Of a stretch of DNA of 64,000 nt, positions 26,548-35,075 are shown one piece after another (within the stretch, counting starts at the first letter, position 1; each line of letters opens with the position of its first letter). Under the pieces are notes generated by a model. It made no database searches, was not told the DNA's origin, and was given only the letters and a program-made list of their open reading frames with translations. The stretch lies in assembly GCF_006716445.1 (NCBI RefSeq), contig NZ_VFPA01000002.1:744001-808000 (forward strand), in the 5' to 3' direction. Origin of the DNA: Pseudonocardia kunmingensis (GTDB taxonomy: Bacteria > Actinomycetota > Actinomycetes > Mycobacteriales > Pseudonocardiaceae). The position numbers were made by a program, and so were the translations under genes.

Positions 26548-27321
26548 CTACCGCAGTGTCCACTTCGGGCGCGTGACGGCGGCACGGTCGACCGCCTTGG
26601 AGCCCAGCGGACTCCCGAGCAGGATGTAGTTCATCCCCGTCTGCATCGCCTGCGTGCGGGTCTTGTCGAGCGACTCCCAGATGGCGCGGACGGTTCCCTG
26701 GACTGCCAGCGGCGGCTTGGCCGCGATGATGCGCGCGAGCTCGTCGGCGCGCTTCCACAGCTCGTCACGCGCCACGACCTCAGTGACCAGGCCGATCTGG
26801 AGTGCCCGCTCCGCAGACATCCGCTCGTCCAGACCGAGCAACGCGATGCGCAGTGCCTCGCCGAGGGGGATCCGATGCGACAGGCCGATCGGCTCGAGCG
26901 CGGCGGTCAGCCCGTAGCTGACGTGTGGATCGAAGAACGTGGCCTCTTCCGAGCAGATCAGGATGTCCGACTCGTTGATCCAGTAGAAGGCCCCGGCGGC
27001 AGCCATACCCTGCACAGCGCAGACCAGCGGCTTCCACACGTGGTTGACCTTCGGGCACAGCAACTCGCCCGGGTCGCGGTCGGAGAACGGGTTCTCGTGC
27101 CGGAAGACGCCTTGCTTGACGTCGGCCCCGGTGCTGAACGCCCGGTCGCCCGCGGCGCGCAGCACCATCACGTGCACGTCGTCGTCGTTGCGAACGGTCC
27201 GCCAGATCTCAGCGAACTCATCGCACATCAGTTGGTTGAAGCTGTTCATGGCTTCCGGCCGGTTCAGGGTGATCGTCGCGACGTGGTCGTCGACCTCGTA
27301 CAGGACGGTCTGCAGGTCCAT
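26548..27321 (-). CDS. Crotonase-family protein lacking both hydratase glutamates
   Basis: 257-residue crotonase-fold protein with ITLNRPEAMNSF and the oxyanion region FSTGADVKQG. The segment equivalent to the first catalytic Glu reads AAAGAFYWINESD, with no Glu at the aligned place, and the second reads FFDPHVSYGL with His. Classical hydration is therefore unlikely; related proteins include ring-cleavage hydrolases and uncharacterised actinobacterial EchA proteins. It is divergent from the crotonase pair starting at 27444, with a 72-base gap to the thiolase remnant. Confidence 0.85.
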   Translation of the reverse strand: MDLQTVLYEVDDHVATITLNRPEAMNSFNQLMCDEFAEIWRTVRNDDDVHVMVLRAAGDRAFSTGADVKQGVFRHENPFSDRDPGELLCPKVNHVWKPLVCAVQGMAAAGAFYWINESDILICSEEATFFDPHVSYGLTAALEPIGLSHRIPLGEALRIALLGLDERMSAERALQIGLVTEVVARDELWKRADELARIIAAKPPLAVQGTVRAIWESLDKTRTQAMQTGMNYILLGSPLGSKAVDRAAVTRPKWTLR

Positions 27322-27372
27322 CGCTCACTCCGGTGTGGTCGGCTCGACGCCGGACTCTTCCCGCCAGCGCGC

Positions 27373-27383
27373 GAGTAGAGTAC
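27373..27383. promoter_or_regulatory. GAGTAGAGTAC element, weak site 8
   Basis: GAGTAGAGTAC lies 11 bases before the thiolase-remnant ATG at 27394 and between divergent crotonase genes. It aligns with the AGAG-n-TAC core of the shared element but lacks the T-run. The position in a divergent promoter supports a regulatory role; the match alone is weak. Confidence 0.3.
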
Positions 27384-27393
27384 AACGAATTGC

Positions 27394-27447
27394 ATGAGCG
27401 ACGCCGTGCTGCTGTCCGCGTGCCGAACCGCGATCGGCATCGCATGA
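27394..27447 (+). pseudogene. N-terminal scrap of a thiolase, stop overlapping next start
   Basis: ATG 27394 opens a 17-codon frame reading SDAVLLSACRTAIGIA before TGA at 27445. AVLLSACRTAIG is the classic first strand of thiolases. The rest of the gene is gone: the TGA overlaps the ATG of the crotonase gene as ATGA. It may now act as a leader peptide that couples translation to the crotonase, or be a pure relic. Confidence 0.65.
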
Positions 27448-28208
27448 TCGACGATCGCGGCGTCGACGGGCTCGGTTCGAGCTGGGTCGACGGGGTGGCA
27501 TGGCTGACCCTGGACCGCCCGCAGGCGCGCAACGCCCTGACGATCGCGATGCGGCGGGGACTGATCGCCGCGTTGCGGGCGGCGGACGCCGACCCGGAGA
27601 CCCGGCTGGTCGTGCTCACCGGCACCGACCCGGCGTTCTCCGCGGGCATCGATCTCAAGGAGTCGCTCGGGAACGGCAGCGGCTCGCCGCGCGGCGCCCG
27701 CACGGACCCCTCGGAGGTGCTGCGGGCGATGCGCACGCCGGTCGTCGGCGTGATCAACGGCCTGTGCTACACCGGCGCACTCGAGCTGGCACTGTCCTGC
27801 GACTTCCTCATCGCCTCGCAGAACGCGCGCTTCGCCGACACCCACGCCGCGGTCGGCCTGCTGGCCGGCTGGGGGATGAGCGCGCTGCTGCCGCGCGCCG
27901 TCGGCGTGCGGCTGGCCCGCCAGATGATGCTGACCGGCGAGCCCATCGACGCCGAGCAGGCGCTGCGGGCCGGCCTGGTCAACGAGGTGGTGGCACACGA
28001 GCGGCTGATGGGACGGGCGCAGGAGATCGTCGACGGGATCCTCGCGGCGTCGCCGGCTGCAGTCGACACCACGCTCGACCTGCTCGCGGACGGCGAGGGC
28101 GCCACGCTCGCCCACGCCCTCGCGCTGGAGGCCGGGGCGAAGCTGCGCTGGCGAACGGATGTGGCCGAGGTAGCGCGGCGGTTCGCGGCGCGGACGACGA
28201 GAAAGTGA
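27444..28208 (+). CDS. Enoyl-CoA hydratase/isomerase (crotonase family)
   Basis: 254-residue crotonase. It has WLTLDRPQARNAL, the oxyanion loop FSAGIDLKES, and YTGALELALSCDFL with the first Glu kept; the second segment FADTHAAVGLLAGWG has His in place of Glu164. It resembles the gene at 9957 in both places. The start ATG 27444 overlaps the thiolase remnant stop and there is no good ribosome site, so initiation may depend on translation of the remnant. The frame is open upstream to 27333, but that stretch is not crotonase-like. Overlaps the next gene as GTGA. Confidence 0.85.
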   Translation: MIDDRGVDGLGSSWVDGVAWLTLDRPQARNALTIAMRRGLIAALRAADADPETRLVVLTGTDPAFSAGIDLKESLGNGSGSPRGARTDPSEVLRAMRTPVVGVINGLCYTGALELALSCDFLIASQNARFADTHAAVGLLAGWGMSALLPRAVGVRLARQMMLTGEPIDAEQALRAGLVNEVVAHERLMGRAQEIVDGILAASPAAVDTTLDLLADGEGATLAHALALEAGAKLRWRTDVAEVARRFAARTTRK

Positions 28209-28975
28209 CGAATCAGGAGATGATGCCGGTGGGTGTTCGGGTGGACGACCGCGGCGCCGCGACCGTGGTGACCATGGGGTGGACCGCGAAGCGCAACGCG
28301 CTCGGGCCCGACGAGGCCGAGGCGCTGGCGCAGGCGGTGCGCGAGGCAGGGGAGCGCCCTGGGAGCGTGGTCGTGCTCACCGGGGAGGGTGCCTTCTGCG
28401 CGGGCGGGGACCTGCCGACGATCGTCGAGGTCACGCGCACGATGTCGGCCGACGAGATCCGGGAGACGGTCTACGGCAGGTTCCAGGCCGTGGTCCGCGC
28501 TCTGCGCGACTGCCCGGTTCCGACCATCGCCGCGGTGGACGGTCCCGCGGTCGGTCTCGGCCTCGACCTCGCGCTCGCCTGCGACACGCGGTTCGTCGGC
28601 CCGGGTGGCTGGGTGCAGCAGGGGTGGGCGCGCGCCGGCCTGGTCGCCGGCACCGGCGGGGTGGCCTTGCTGCACCGGATCCGGCCGGGCCTGCTGTGGA
28701 GCCTGCTGGCATCGCAGGACCGGCTGGGGCCCGGCGAGTGCGTGCGGCTCGGACTGGCCGATCCGGCCGACGGCCCCGCGCTCGACGCGGCGCTGGCCCG
28801 TGCCGAGGCGCTCGCCCGCGTGCCGCGAGACGTGCTCGGCCACTACGCGGCGCTGGACCGGTCGGCGAGCTGGCCTGTCCCCGAGCAGTTCGAATTCGCC
28901 GCGAGCATCCAGGGCGGGCTGATCGGCTCGGAGCGGTTCCGCGCCTTCGCGGACCGGATGCTGGCGAGGAGCTGA
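28205..28975 (+). CDS. Crotonase-family protein, divergent active site
   Basis: 256-residue crotonase-fold protein with VVVLTGEGAFCAGGDLPTI as oxyanion loop and GLGLDLALACDTRF, where the first catalytic Glu is Asp. The second catalytic region reads VQQGWARAGLVAGTGG without Glu. It is likely not a standard hydratase. GTG 28205 overlaps the previous stop; in-frame ATGs at 28220 and 28223 are alternatives. It is followed 3 bases later by an SDR in the same unit. Confidence 0.82.
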   Translation: MTNQEMMPVGVRVDDRGAATVVTMGWTAKRNALGPDEAEALAQAVREAGERPGSVVVLTGEGAFCAGGDLPTIVEVTRTMSADEIRETVYGRFQAVVRALRDCPVPTIAAVDGPAVGLGLDLALACDTRFVGPGGWVQQGWARAGLVAGTGGVALLHRIRPGLLWSLLASQDRLGPGECVRLGLADPADGPALDAALARAEALARVPRDVLGHYAALDRSASWPVPEQFEFAASIQGGLIGSERFRAFADRMLARS

Positions 28976-28978
28976 GAC

Positions 28979-29773
28979 ATGTTCGACCTGACCGGCCGAG
29001 CCGTCGTCGTCACCGGTGGCGGTAGCGGCATCGGCCGCGGCATCGCGCGTGCGATGGCCCGCGCAGGCGCGTGCGTCGTGGTCGCAGGACGCACCCCGGA
29101 GCCGTTGCAGGAGACCGTCGAGCAGGTGCGGGCACTCGGGGCGCGCGCGATCGCGGTCCCGACCGACATCACCCGCCCCTACCAGGTCGACGCGCTGATC
29201 GACCGGGCCGTCGCGGAGTTCGGTGGCCTGCACACCTTCGTGAACAACGCAGGCAGCGCCCGGCCCGGCGACGTCGGCCCGCTGCTGGACCTCACCGAGG
29301 CGCAGTGGGACGCGGTCGTCGACCTGAACCTCAAGTGGACGTTCTTCGCCGCCCAGTCCGCCGCGCGGGCGATGCCAGAAGGTGGCTCGATCATCAACAT
29401 CTCGTCGCGCAGCGGGTCGTACCCGAACCCGATGACGGGCCAGTACGGGGCGGCGAAGGCAGGGCTGGACAACCTGACCCGGACGATGGCCGCCGAGTGG
29501 GGCCACCTCGACATCCGCGTGAACGGGGTCGCTCCCGGGGTGGTGGTGACGGAGGGCAGCGAGGAACGGATGACCCCGTCACGGCGCGCGCGCCAGGTGG
29601 CGACCGTGCCATTGCAGCGCCTGGGCACGCCCGACGACGTGGGCCCGATGTGCGTCTACCTCGCGTCCGACGAGTCGAGATGGGTGACGGGCACCGTGAT
29701 CCCTGTCAACGGAGGCAGCCCGATCCCCGTCGGTTACCTCACCTACCTGCATCACAAGAACACACAGGACTGA
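28979..29773 (+). CDS. Short-chain dehydrogenase/reductase
   Basis: 264-residue classical SDR with TGGGSGIGRGIA (residues 12-23), NNAGSA, NISSRSGSY and YGAAK (Tyr-x-x-x-Lys) in place, and the PGVVVTEG and GTVIPVNGG tail. It is the last gene of the plus-strand unit 27394-29773 behind two crotonases, fitting oxidation of a hydroxyacyl-CoA or an alcohol intermediate. ATG 28979 follows GAGGAGC by 5 bases. The substrate is unknown. Confidence 0.88.
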   Translation: MFDLTGRAVVVTGGGSGIGRGIARAMARAGACVVVAGRTPEPLQETVEQVRALGARAIAVPTDITRPYQVDALIDRAVAEFGGLHTFVNNAGSARPGDVGPLLDLTEAQWDAVVDLNLKWTFFAAQSAARAMPEGGSIINISSRSGSYPNPMTGQYGAAKAGLDNLTRTMAAEWGHLDIRVNGVAPGVVVTEGSEERMTPSRRARQVATVPLQRLGTPDDVGPMCVYLASDESRWVTGTVIPVNGGSPIPVGYLTYLHHKNTQD

Positions 29774-29778
29774 CCGGT

Positions 29779-29818
29779 TCGGGTGGCCATGGTTGTTGCG
29801 ACAGCCATGGCCACCCGA
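29779..29818. terminator. 14-bp hairpin between convergent SDR and crotonase
   Basis: TCGGGTGGCCATGG (29779-29792) pairs exactly with CCATGGCCACCCGA (29805-29818) around a 12-base loop that can add a TGT/ACA step. It stands between the stops of convergent genes. No T-run. Confidence 0.75.
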
Positions 29819-29839
29819 GGCTTCGGATCTTCGCCCCGC

Positions 29840-30727
29840 TTATCCCGGGTTGAGCGGTCGGAAAGGCATGGCCGGCCACCACGGGTAGAAGTCGGGCATG
29901 TCCGCGGACACCCTGTCGGGGAAGCGCGCCGGGCGCTTCTCCAGGAAACTCGTGACGCCCTCCTTCGCGTCCTCCGACGTGCCGCGCGACTGCACGGCGC
30001 GGGAGTCGAGAACGTGGGCCGTCATCGGGTGGTCGGCGCCGAGCATCCGCCACAGCATCTGCCGGTTCAGGGCGACGGACACCGGCGCGGTGTTCTCGGC
30101 GATCTCGCGCGCGATCGCGTACGCGGCGGGCAGCAGCTCCTCCGGCGGATGCACCGACCGGACCAACCCGCCGGCCAGTGCCTCGTCGGCGTCGAAGATC
30201 CGCCCGGTGTTCGCCCACTCCAGGGCCCGGCTGATCCCGACCAGGCGGGGCAGGAACCAGCTCGACGCCGCCTCCATCACGATCCCGCGCCGCGCGAACA
30301 CCAGCCCGAAGCGCGCCTCGGTGGATGCCAGCCGCACGTCGGCGGGCAGGGTCATCGTGACGCCGATGCCGACAGCGGGCCCGTTGAACGCGACGATCAC
30401 CGGCTTCGTCGACTCGAAGATCCGCAGCGACACCTGGCCGCCGTGGTCGCGGTGCGCGGCGCCCTCGGCGTAGTCGAACGTGGCGCCTCCGGACCGCAGG
30501 TCGGCACCGGCGCAGTAACCACGGCCGGCACCGGTCAGCACGACGGCCCGCACCTCGTCGTCGGAGTCGGCGCGGTCGAACGCATCGATCAGTTCCTCGG
30601 CCATCTGCCGGGTGAACGCGTTGAGCCGCTCCGGCCGGTTCAGCGTGATGGTCAGGACCTGCTCGGCGACCTCGTAGCGGATCTGCTCGTAGCCGCCGGT
30701 CGTGTCGTCGATCATCTCTCCGCTCAT
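29840..30727 (-). CDS. Enoyl-CoA hydratase/isomerase-like protein (long crotonase)
   Basis: 295-residue crotonase, longer than usual at the C-terminus (DFYPWWPAMPFRPLNPG). It has ITLNRPERLNAF, the oxyanion loop YCAGADLRSGG and VGIGVTMTLPADVRL, where the first hydratase Glu is Thr, then FGLVFARRGIVMEAASSWFLP, whose Glu could be the single acid/base. This pattern is typical of a distinct EchA subgroup. ATG 30727 overlaps the upstream SDR stop (ATGA); a second ATG at 30715 has GGAGAG directly before it. Last gene of a four-gene minus-strand unit. Confidence 0.85.
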   Translation of the reverse strand: MSGEMIDDTTGGYEQIRYEVAEQVLTITLNRPERLNAFTRQMAEELIDAFDRADSDDEVRAVVLTGAGRGYCAGADLRSGGATFDYAEGAAHRDHGGQVSLRIFESTKPVIVAFNGPAVGIGVTMTLPADVRLASTEARFGLVFARRGIVMEAASSWFLPRLVGISRALEWANTGRIFDADEALAGGLVRSVHPPEELLPAAYAIAREIAENTAPVSVALNRQMLWRMLGADHPMTAHVLDSRAVQSRGTSEDAKEGVTSFLEKRPARFPDRVSADMPDFYPWWPAMPFRPLNPG

Positions 30728-31485
30728 GCCTTCGGCCCGCCCGCGAGGTATACGACCTGGCCGGAGACGAACCCGGCGCCCTCGCTGACCAGGAAAGACA
30801 CCAGGTGCGCGACGTCGTCGGGCTGGCCGACCCGTCCCACCGGGATCGTCGCGGCCGCACCCGCGACAAAGTCGGCGAACGGCACGCCCATCCGCTCCGC
30901 CGTCGCCTTGGTCATCTCCGTCTCGATGAACCCCGGTGCGATCGCGTTCGCCGTGACGCCGAACTTGCCCAGTTCGATGGCGAGGGTCTTGGTGAAGCCC
31001 TGCAGGCCCGCCTTGGCGGTGGAGTAGTTCAGCTGCCCGCGGTTGCCCAGCGCGGAGGTCGACGACAGGTTCACGATCCGTCCGAACTTCGCCTCGACCA
31101 TGTGCTTCTGCGTGGCCCGCGACATCAGGAACGCACCACGCAGGTGCACACCCATGACCGTGTCCCAATCGACCTCAGTCATCTTGAACAGCATGTTGTC
31201 CCGGGTGACGCCCGCGTTGTTCACCAGCACGGTAGGCGCACCGAGCTCCGCGGCCACCCCGTCGACGGCGGACTGCACGGCATCGGGGTCGGCCACGTCC
31301 ACCGCCATCCCCGCCGCGCGACCTCCGTCGGCCGCGATCGCCTCCGCTGTGCCTTTCGCCCCGGCCTCGTCCAGGTCCAGCACGCCGACGGCCAATCCGT
31401 CGGACGCGAGCCGGCGGGCGGTCGCTGCGCCGATCCCCCGTGCGGCTCCGGTCACGATCGCGACCCGGCTCTGTCCTACATTCAT
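30724..31485 (-). CDS. Short-chain dehydrogenase, FabG-like
   Basis: 253-residue SDR closest to 3-oxoacyl-ACP/CoA reductases: VTGAARGIGAAT (residues 12-23), VNNAGVTRDNMLFKM, NLSSTSALGNRGQLNYSTAK (Ser and YxxxK), APGFIETEMT and the SGQVVYLAGGP end. It probably interconverts 3-hydroxy- and 3-oxoacyl thioesters with NAD(P). The ATG at 31485 follows GAGGGACAGT. The frame is open upstream but has no homology there. Confidence 0.9.
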   Translation of the reverse strand: MNVGQSRVAIVTGAARGIGAATARRLASDGLAVGVLDLDEAGAKGTAEAIAADGGRAAGMAVDVADPDAVQSAVDGVAAELGAPTVLVNNAGVTRDNMLFKMTEVDWDTVMGVHLRGAFLMSRATQKHMVEAKFGRIVNLSSTSALGNRGQLNYSTAKAGLQGFTKTLAIELGKFGVTANAIAPGFIETEMTKATAERMGVPFADFVAGAAATIPVGRVGQPDDVAHLVSFLVSEGAGFVSGQVVYLAGGPKA

Positions 31486-31516
31486 ACTGTCCCTCTTCCT
31501 CGTTCTACGCCGCGTC

Positions 31517-32047
31517 CTACGCCGCTGTCCCGGATCCGACCGCCGTCTCGACCGGCTTCGGCTGCGGGCGTCGCCAGAATGCCGCGAGCTGCACCGTCGC
31601 CGCACCCAACCCCACGCCGACGGCGAGGGCGGCGCGCTGCGTACCGGTGAGACGCTCGTCCAGTCCCAGCACCCGGTCCACACTGAACCTGCCGGGCCCG
31701 AGCGCAGCCAGTGCCACCGACGCGGCGCCGAGGTTGAGCACGAACTCGTACCCCTCGTTCATCACGAAGAACCCGTTGGGCAGGTGCACCGATCGCGCCG
31801 CGACCCCCATCGTCCCCACCACCGCGGACGCCGCCAGGGGCGTCGCCACCCCGGCGAGCAGCGCCGCCCCGGCTCCGACCTCGATCGCAGCACTCGCCGC
31901 TGCCTGCATGCGCGGCTGTCGAAACCCGATCGACCCGAACCACCCGGCCGTCCCGTCCAGCGTCCGGCCGTGCCGCACGCCGTGGGCGATCATCGTGCCG
32001 CCGATGACAGCCCGCAGGAGCAGCCGCGCCACGTCGCCGCCGGTCAT
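31517..32047 (-). CDS. DoxX-family membrane protein
   Basis: 176-residue integral membrane protein with four hydrophobic helices (for example LLLRAVIGGTMIAHG near residue 7, IEVGAGAALLAGVATPL, SAVVGTMGVAARS and AALAVGVGLGAATVQLAAF). The start has the DoxX pattern of an early helix followed by HGVRH. DoxX proteins are linked to redox homeostasis or thiosulfate oxidation, but most are of unknown role. ATG 32047 overlaps the SDR stop as ATGA, so it is translated with the SDR before it. Confidence 0.82.
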   Translation of the reverse strand: MTGGDVARLLLRAVIGGTMIAHGVRHGRTLDGTAGWFGSIGFRQPRMQAAASAAIEVGAGAALLAGVATPLAASAVVGTMGVAARSVHLPNGFFVMNEGYEFVLNLGAASVALAALGPGRFSVDRVLGLDERLTGTQRAALAVGVGLGAATVQLAAFWRRPQPKPVETAVGSGTAA

Positions 32048-32865
32048 GACGGGTCCACATAGATGTCGAGGTCGGGTGCCTCGCCGCCGCCGTACCGGGA
32101 GAAGTCGGTGACCCCCGATGCCCGGAGCACGTCCTCGTCGATCAGGGTCCGACCGGTCTGCTCCGCCGACGGTTTCGCGAGGATTTCCACGGCAGCGTCG
32201 GCCATGATCTCCGGGCTGCGCGAACTTCCGGCCTTGTCTCCGAACAGGTTGATCACCGCGGCGGTCGCGATCGTCGTCCGCGGCCACAGGCAGTTCGCCG
32301 CGACACTCGCTTCCGAGTACTCCGCGGCCCAGCCCAGGGTCAGCAGCGTCATGCCGTACTTCGACAGCGTGTAGCCGGGGTGGCGTCCCAGCCAGTGCGG
32401 CGCGAGGTTCAGCGGCGGCGAGAGCGTCAGGACATGAGCCTGGTCCGACTTGCGCAGATGCGGGAGGCATGCACGGGTCAGTACGTAGGTGCCTCGAGCG
32501 TTGATCTGCTGCATCAGGTCGAATCGCTTGACCGGCAGTTCCTCGGTGCCGGAGACGTTGATCGCGCTGGCGTTGTTCACGCAGACATCCACGCCACCGA
32601 ACGTCTCGACGGCTGTGGCGACGGCCCGCTCGACGTCCTCCTCCTTCCGCACGTCGCCGACGACCGCGACCGCTTTGCCGCCGGCGGCCTCGATCTCCTC
32701 GACGGCGGTGTGGACGGTTCCCGGCAGCCGCGGGTCGGGCTGGTCGGTCTTCGCCAGGAGCACGGCGTTCGCGCCCTGGCGTGCGGCGGCGACGAGGATG
32801 GCCAGCCCGATACCCCGGCTCCCTCCCGACATGACGATCGTGCGGCCTTGGAGTCGATGCGTCAT
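32044..32865 (-). CDS. SDR, HSDL2-like
   Basis: 273-residue SDR with MSGGSRGIGLAI, KTDQPDPRLPGTVHTA, NNASAINVSGTEEL, LSPPLN and YTLSKYGM (YxxxK). The long insert LLAKTDQPDPRLPGTVHTAVEEI and the DEDVLR end match hydroxysteroid-dehydrogenase-like protein 2 relatives, an SDR group of uncertain substrate found in peroxisomes and actinobacteria. It heads the minus-strand unit SDR, DoxX, FabG-like SDR, crotonase. The promoter should lie in the 383-base gap upstream. Confidence 0.87.
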   Translation of the reverse strand: MTHRLQGRTIVMSGGSRGIGLAILVAAARQGANAVLLAKTDQPDPRLPGTVHTAVEEIEAAGGKAVAVVGDVRKEEDVERAVATAVETFGGVDVCVNNASAINVSGTEELPVKRFDLMQQINARGTYVLTRACLPHLRKSDQAHVLTLSPPLNLAPHWLGRHPGYTLSKYGMTLLTLGWAAEYSEASVAANCLWPRTTIATAAVINLFGDKAGSSRSPEIMADAAVEILAKPSAEQTGRTLIDEDVLRASGVTDFSRYGGGEAPDLDIYVDPS

Positions 32866-33248
32866 GGAGTCCCTCCGGTGGTCGGTCAGTGAGCTCGGCG
32901 AGGAGACGGACGTATGCGCGAGCGCTCGGGTCGTCGTGAGGTGCGCGCGGCGCCGACGCCAATGGCCGGGATGAGATCAGGCTCCTCAGCCAAGTAGGTG
33001 CCCGCGCACCGCGGGAGAGCACCGGCTGTCCAGCGCGGGACTCCGCCGTGCTGCGTATCACCGTCGCCCGCCTCCAACTCGCACATAAGCCTGCACAGCC
33101 TAGCGTGCGGAACCAATATTGAGGATACTGAAGGTGGGTGAGGTCACGGACATATGCGATCTGCCTTCTGGCCTGTTCGTGGGTAGGTTCCGACGAGAGC
33201 CACTCGTCGGCTCGGGTGTACTGAAGAGTGGCAGGTTTGAGGAGAAGC
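32866..33248. promoter_or_regulatory. Divergent promoter region with shared element, site 6
   Basis: 383 bases between the divergent HSDL2-like SDR and the hydrolase. I see no convincing gene. At 33115-33129 CAATATTGAGGATACT combines an 8-base palindrome (CAATATTG) with GAGGATACT, the core also found in sites 1 and 3. A GAGGAG ribosome site for the hydrolase is at 33238. The remainder is GC-rich with no repeat or hairpin that I can support. Confidence 0.4.
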
Positions 33249-34235
33249 ATGGCGCAGCACACCTTGACGTTCGATGTCTCCGCCGAAGTCGGTACGGGGG
33301 AGGCGCTGACGCAGGCGGCGTGGCTGTTCCTGCCCGAGGACCCGAGTGCGGCGACCGCCGTGCTGCTGTGCCTCGCAGGCGGCACCTACGACAAGCGGTA
33401 CTGGCACCTGGAGGTTCCGGGGCGTCGTGGCTACAGCTTCGCCGAGCACCTTGCCGGGCAGGGATACATCGTGGTCGCGCTCGATCATCTGGGCGTCGGC
33501 GGAAGCAGTGACCCGGAGCGATCCGGCGATGTGGGGTTGCCGCTCCTCGCCGCGGGTGATGCCGCGGTCGCCGTGCAACTGCGGGCGAGGATGCGGGCGG
33601 GCGCGCTGGTGCCCGGGCTTCCCTCGCTCGACCTCCCGCTGGTCGGGGTCGGCCACTCCATGGGCGCATGCCTGACGACGATGATGCAGGCCCAGGAACG
33701 GCCGTACGACGCCGTGGTGTTACTGGGCTACGGGGTCCAAATCTCCAACGTGCACGAGGCCGCCATCGATGCCGAGGACCTCCACGCCCGGATCACTCAG
33801 AGCCTCGCCGCGTTCCGCGAGCGCACCGGCACGGCGCCCGACGCCGTCTCAACGATCGTGCCGCGGCAGCGCCTGCGGCAGCTGTTCCACGCCCCTGACG
33901 TGCCGGACGACGTCATCGCCGCCGACGATGCCGCGGAGTCACGCGTGCCGGTGCTGGCGGCGTCGGAGGTCACGACACCCGGTTACGTGCAGCGATACGC
34001 CGCGGTGGTGGATGTCCCCGTGTTCGTGGCGCTCGGCGCGGTGCTGGACGTCTCGCCCGATCCGTACGCCGAGCTCGCCGGCTATCGCGCCTCGCAGGAC
34101 GTGACGCTGCACCTCGTCGCAGGCTCCGCGCACTGCCACAACTTCGCGGGAAACCGGGTCGTGCTCTGGGACCACATCGCGGCGTGGGTGCCGAGGGTCA
34201 CGGCGCGTGCCGCGGCCCCGGTCGCGGCGAACTGA
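33249..34235 (+). CDS. Alpha/beta hydrolase
   Basis: 328-residue hydrolase. Visible are CLAGGTYDKRYW near residue 37, DHLGVGGSS, and the nucleophile elbow GHSMG (about residues 137-141, Ser nucleophile); the late histidine is probably in GSAHCHNF near residue 302. The GTYDKRYWH stretch is like lipase/thioesterase-type hydrolases of actinobacteria. It could release an ester or CoA thioester; specificity is not readable. ATG 33249 follows GAGGAGAAGC. First gene of a plus-strand unit running to 39794. Confidence 0.85.
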   Translation: MAQHTLTFDVSAEVGTGEALTQAAWLFLPEDPSAATAVLLCLAGGTYDKRYWHLEVPGRRGYSFAEHLAGQGYIVVALDHLGVGGSSDPERSGDVGLPLLAAGDAAVAVQLRARMRAGALVPGLPSLDLPLVGVGHSMGACLTTMMQAQERPYDAVVLLGYGVQISNVHEAAIDAEDLHARITQSLAAFRERTGTAPDAVSTIVPRQRLRQLFHAPDVPDDVIAADDAAESRVPVLAASEVTTPGYVQRYAAVVDVPVFVALGAVLDVSPDPYAELAGYRASQDVTLHLVAGSAHCHNFAGNRVVLWDHIAAWVPRVTARAAAPVAAN

Positions 34236-34246
34236 GAGGGGTGGAG

Positions 34247-35050
34247 ATGGGGCGGCTCGAGGGCAAGATCGTGCTGATCACGGGTGCAGGCCGGGGCATG
34301 GGGCGCAGTCACGCGCTGCGGCTCGCCTCGGAGGGCGCGGACCTGCTGATCGTCGACGTCTGCGCACCGGTCGAGGGGATCGCGTATCCGATGAGCGGCG
34401 AGGACGACCTGGCCGAGACGGCGAAAGCCGTCGAGGCTCTCGGTCGCCGGGTGCTCGCGCGGACGGTCGACGTACGCGACGCCGAGGAGTTGTGCGCGGT
34501 GGTCGGGGAGGCCGCAGGGGAGCTCGGCGGGTTGGATGCTGCGGTGGCCAACGCCGGCGTCCTCACCGTCGGTACATGGGACACCACCAGCGTCGCGGAC
34601 TGGCGAACGGTCGTGGACGTCAATCTGATCGGCACCTGGAACACGTGCGTCGCCGCGATCCCGCACCTGATCGCCCGCGGCGGCGGGAGTCTGGTGAACA
34701 TCAGCTCGGCGGCCGGGATCAAGGGCAATCCGTTGACCACCCCGTACACGGCCGCGAAGCACGGCGTCGTCGGATTGAGCCTCGCGCTCGCCAACGAGCT
34801 CGCCGAGAAGTCGATCCGGGTCAACACCGTGCACCCGACGGGCGTGCCCACCGGGATCCGGGCGCCCGGCCTGCACGAGCTGCTCGCCGGTCCGCACGCC
34901 GGTCTGGGGGCGATCTACCAGAACGCCATGCCCGTCGAGATGGTCGAGCCGGTCGATGTCAGCAACGCCGTGCTGTATCTCGTGTCGGACGAGTCCCGCT
35001 ACGTCACCGGGACCCAGATGAAGGTGGACGCGGGGGTGACGATCCGGTGA
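34247..35050 (+). CDS. Mycofactocin-coupled SDR
   Basis: 267-residue SDR with ITGAGRGMGRSHALRLASEGADLLIVD (residues 10-36), then the insert CAPVEGIAYPMSGEDDLAETAKAVEALGRRV and ADVRD-like TVDVRDAEE, NAGV, NISSAAGIKG and YTAAK. The RSHA motif and the YPMSGEDDL insertion are hallmarks of the SDR subfamily whose nicotinamide is non-exchangeable and is reoxidised through mycofactocin. That implies a mycofactocin system elsewhere in the genome. ATG 34247 follows GAGAGGGGTGGAG. It would oxidise an alcohol in this pathway. Confidence 0.87.
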   Translation: MGRLEGKIVLITGAGRGMGRSHALRLASEGADLLIVDVCAPVEGIAYPMSGEDDLAETAKAVEALGRRVLARTVDVRDAEELCAVVGEAAGELGGLDAAVANAGVLTVGTWDTTSVADWRTVVDVNLIGTWNTCVAAIPHLIARGGGSLVNISSAAGIKGNPLTTPYTAAKHGVVGLSLALANELAEKSIRVNTVHPTGVPTGIRAPGLHELLAGPHAGLGAIYQNAMPVEMVEPVDVSNAVLYLVSDESRYVTGTQMKVDAGVTIR

Positions 35051-35075
35051 CGGTGGGTGGGGTCGGTCAGGGCTG

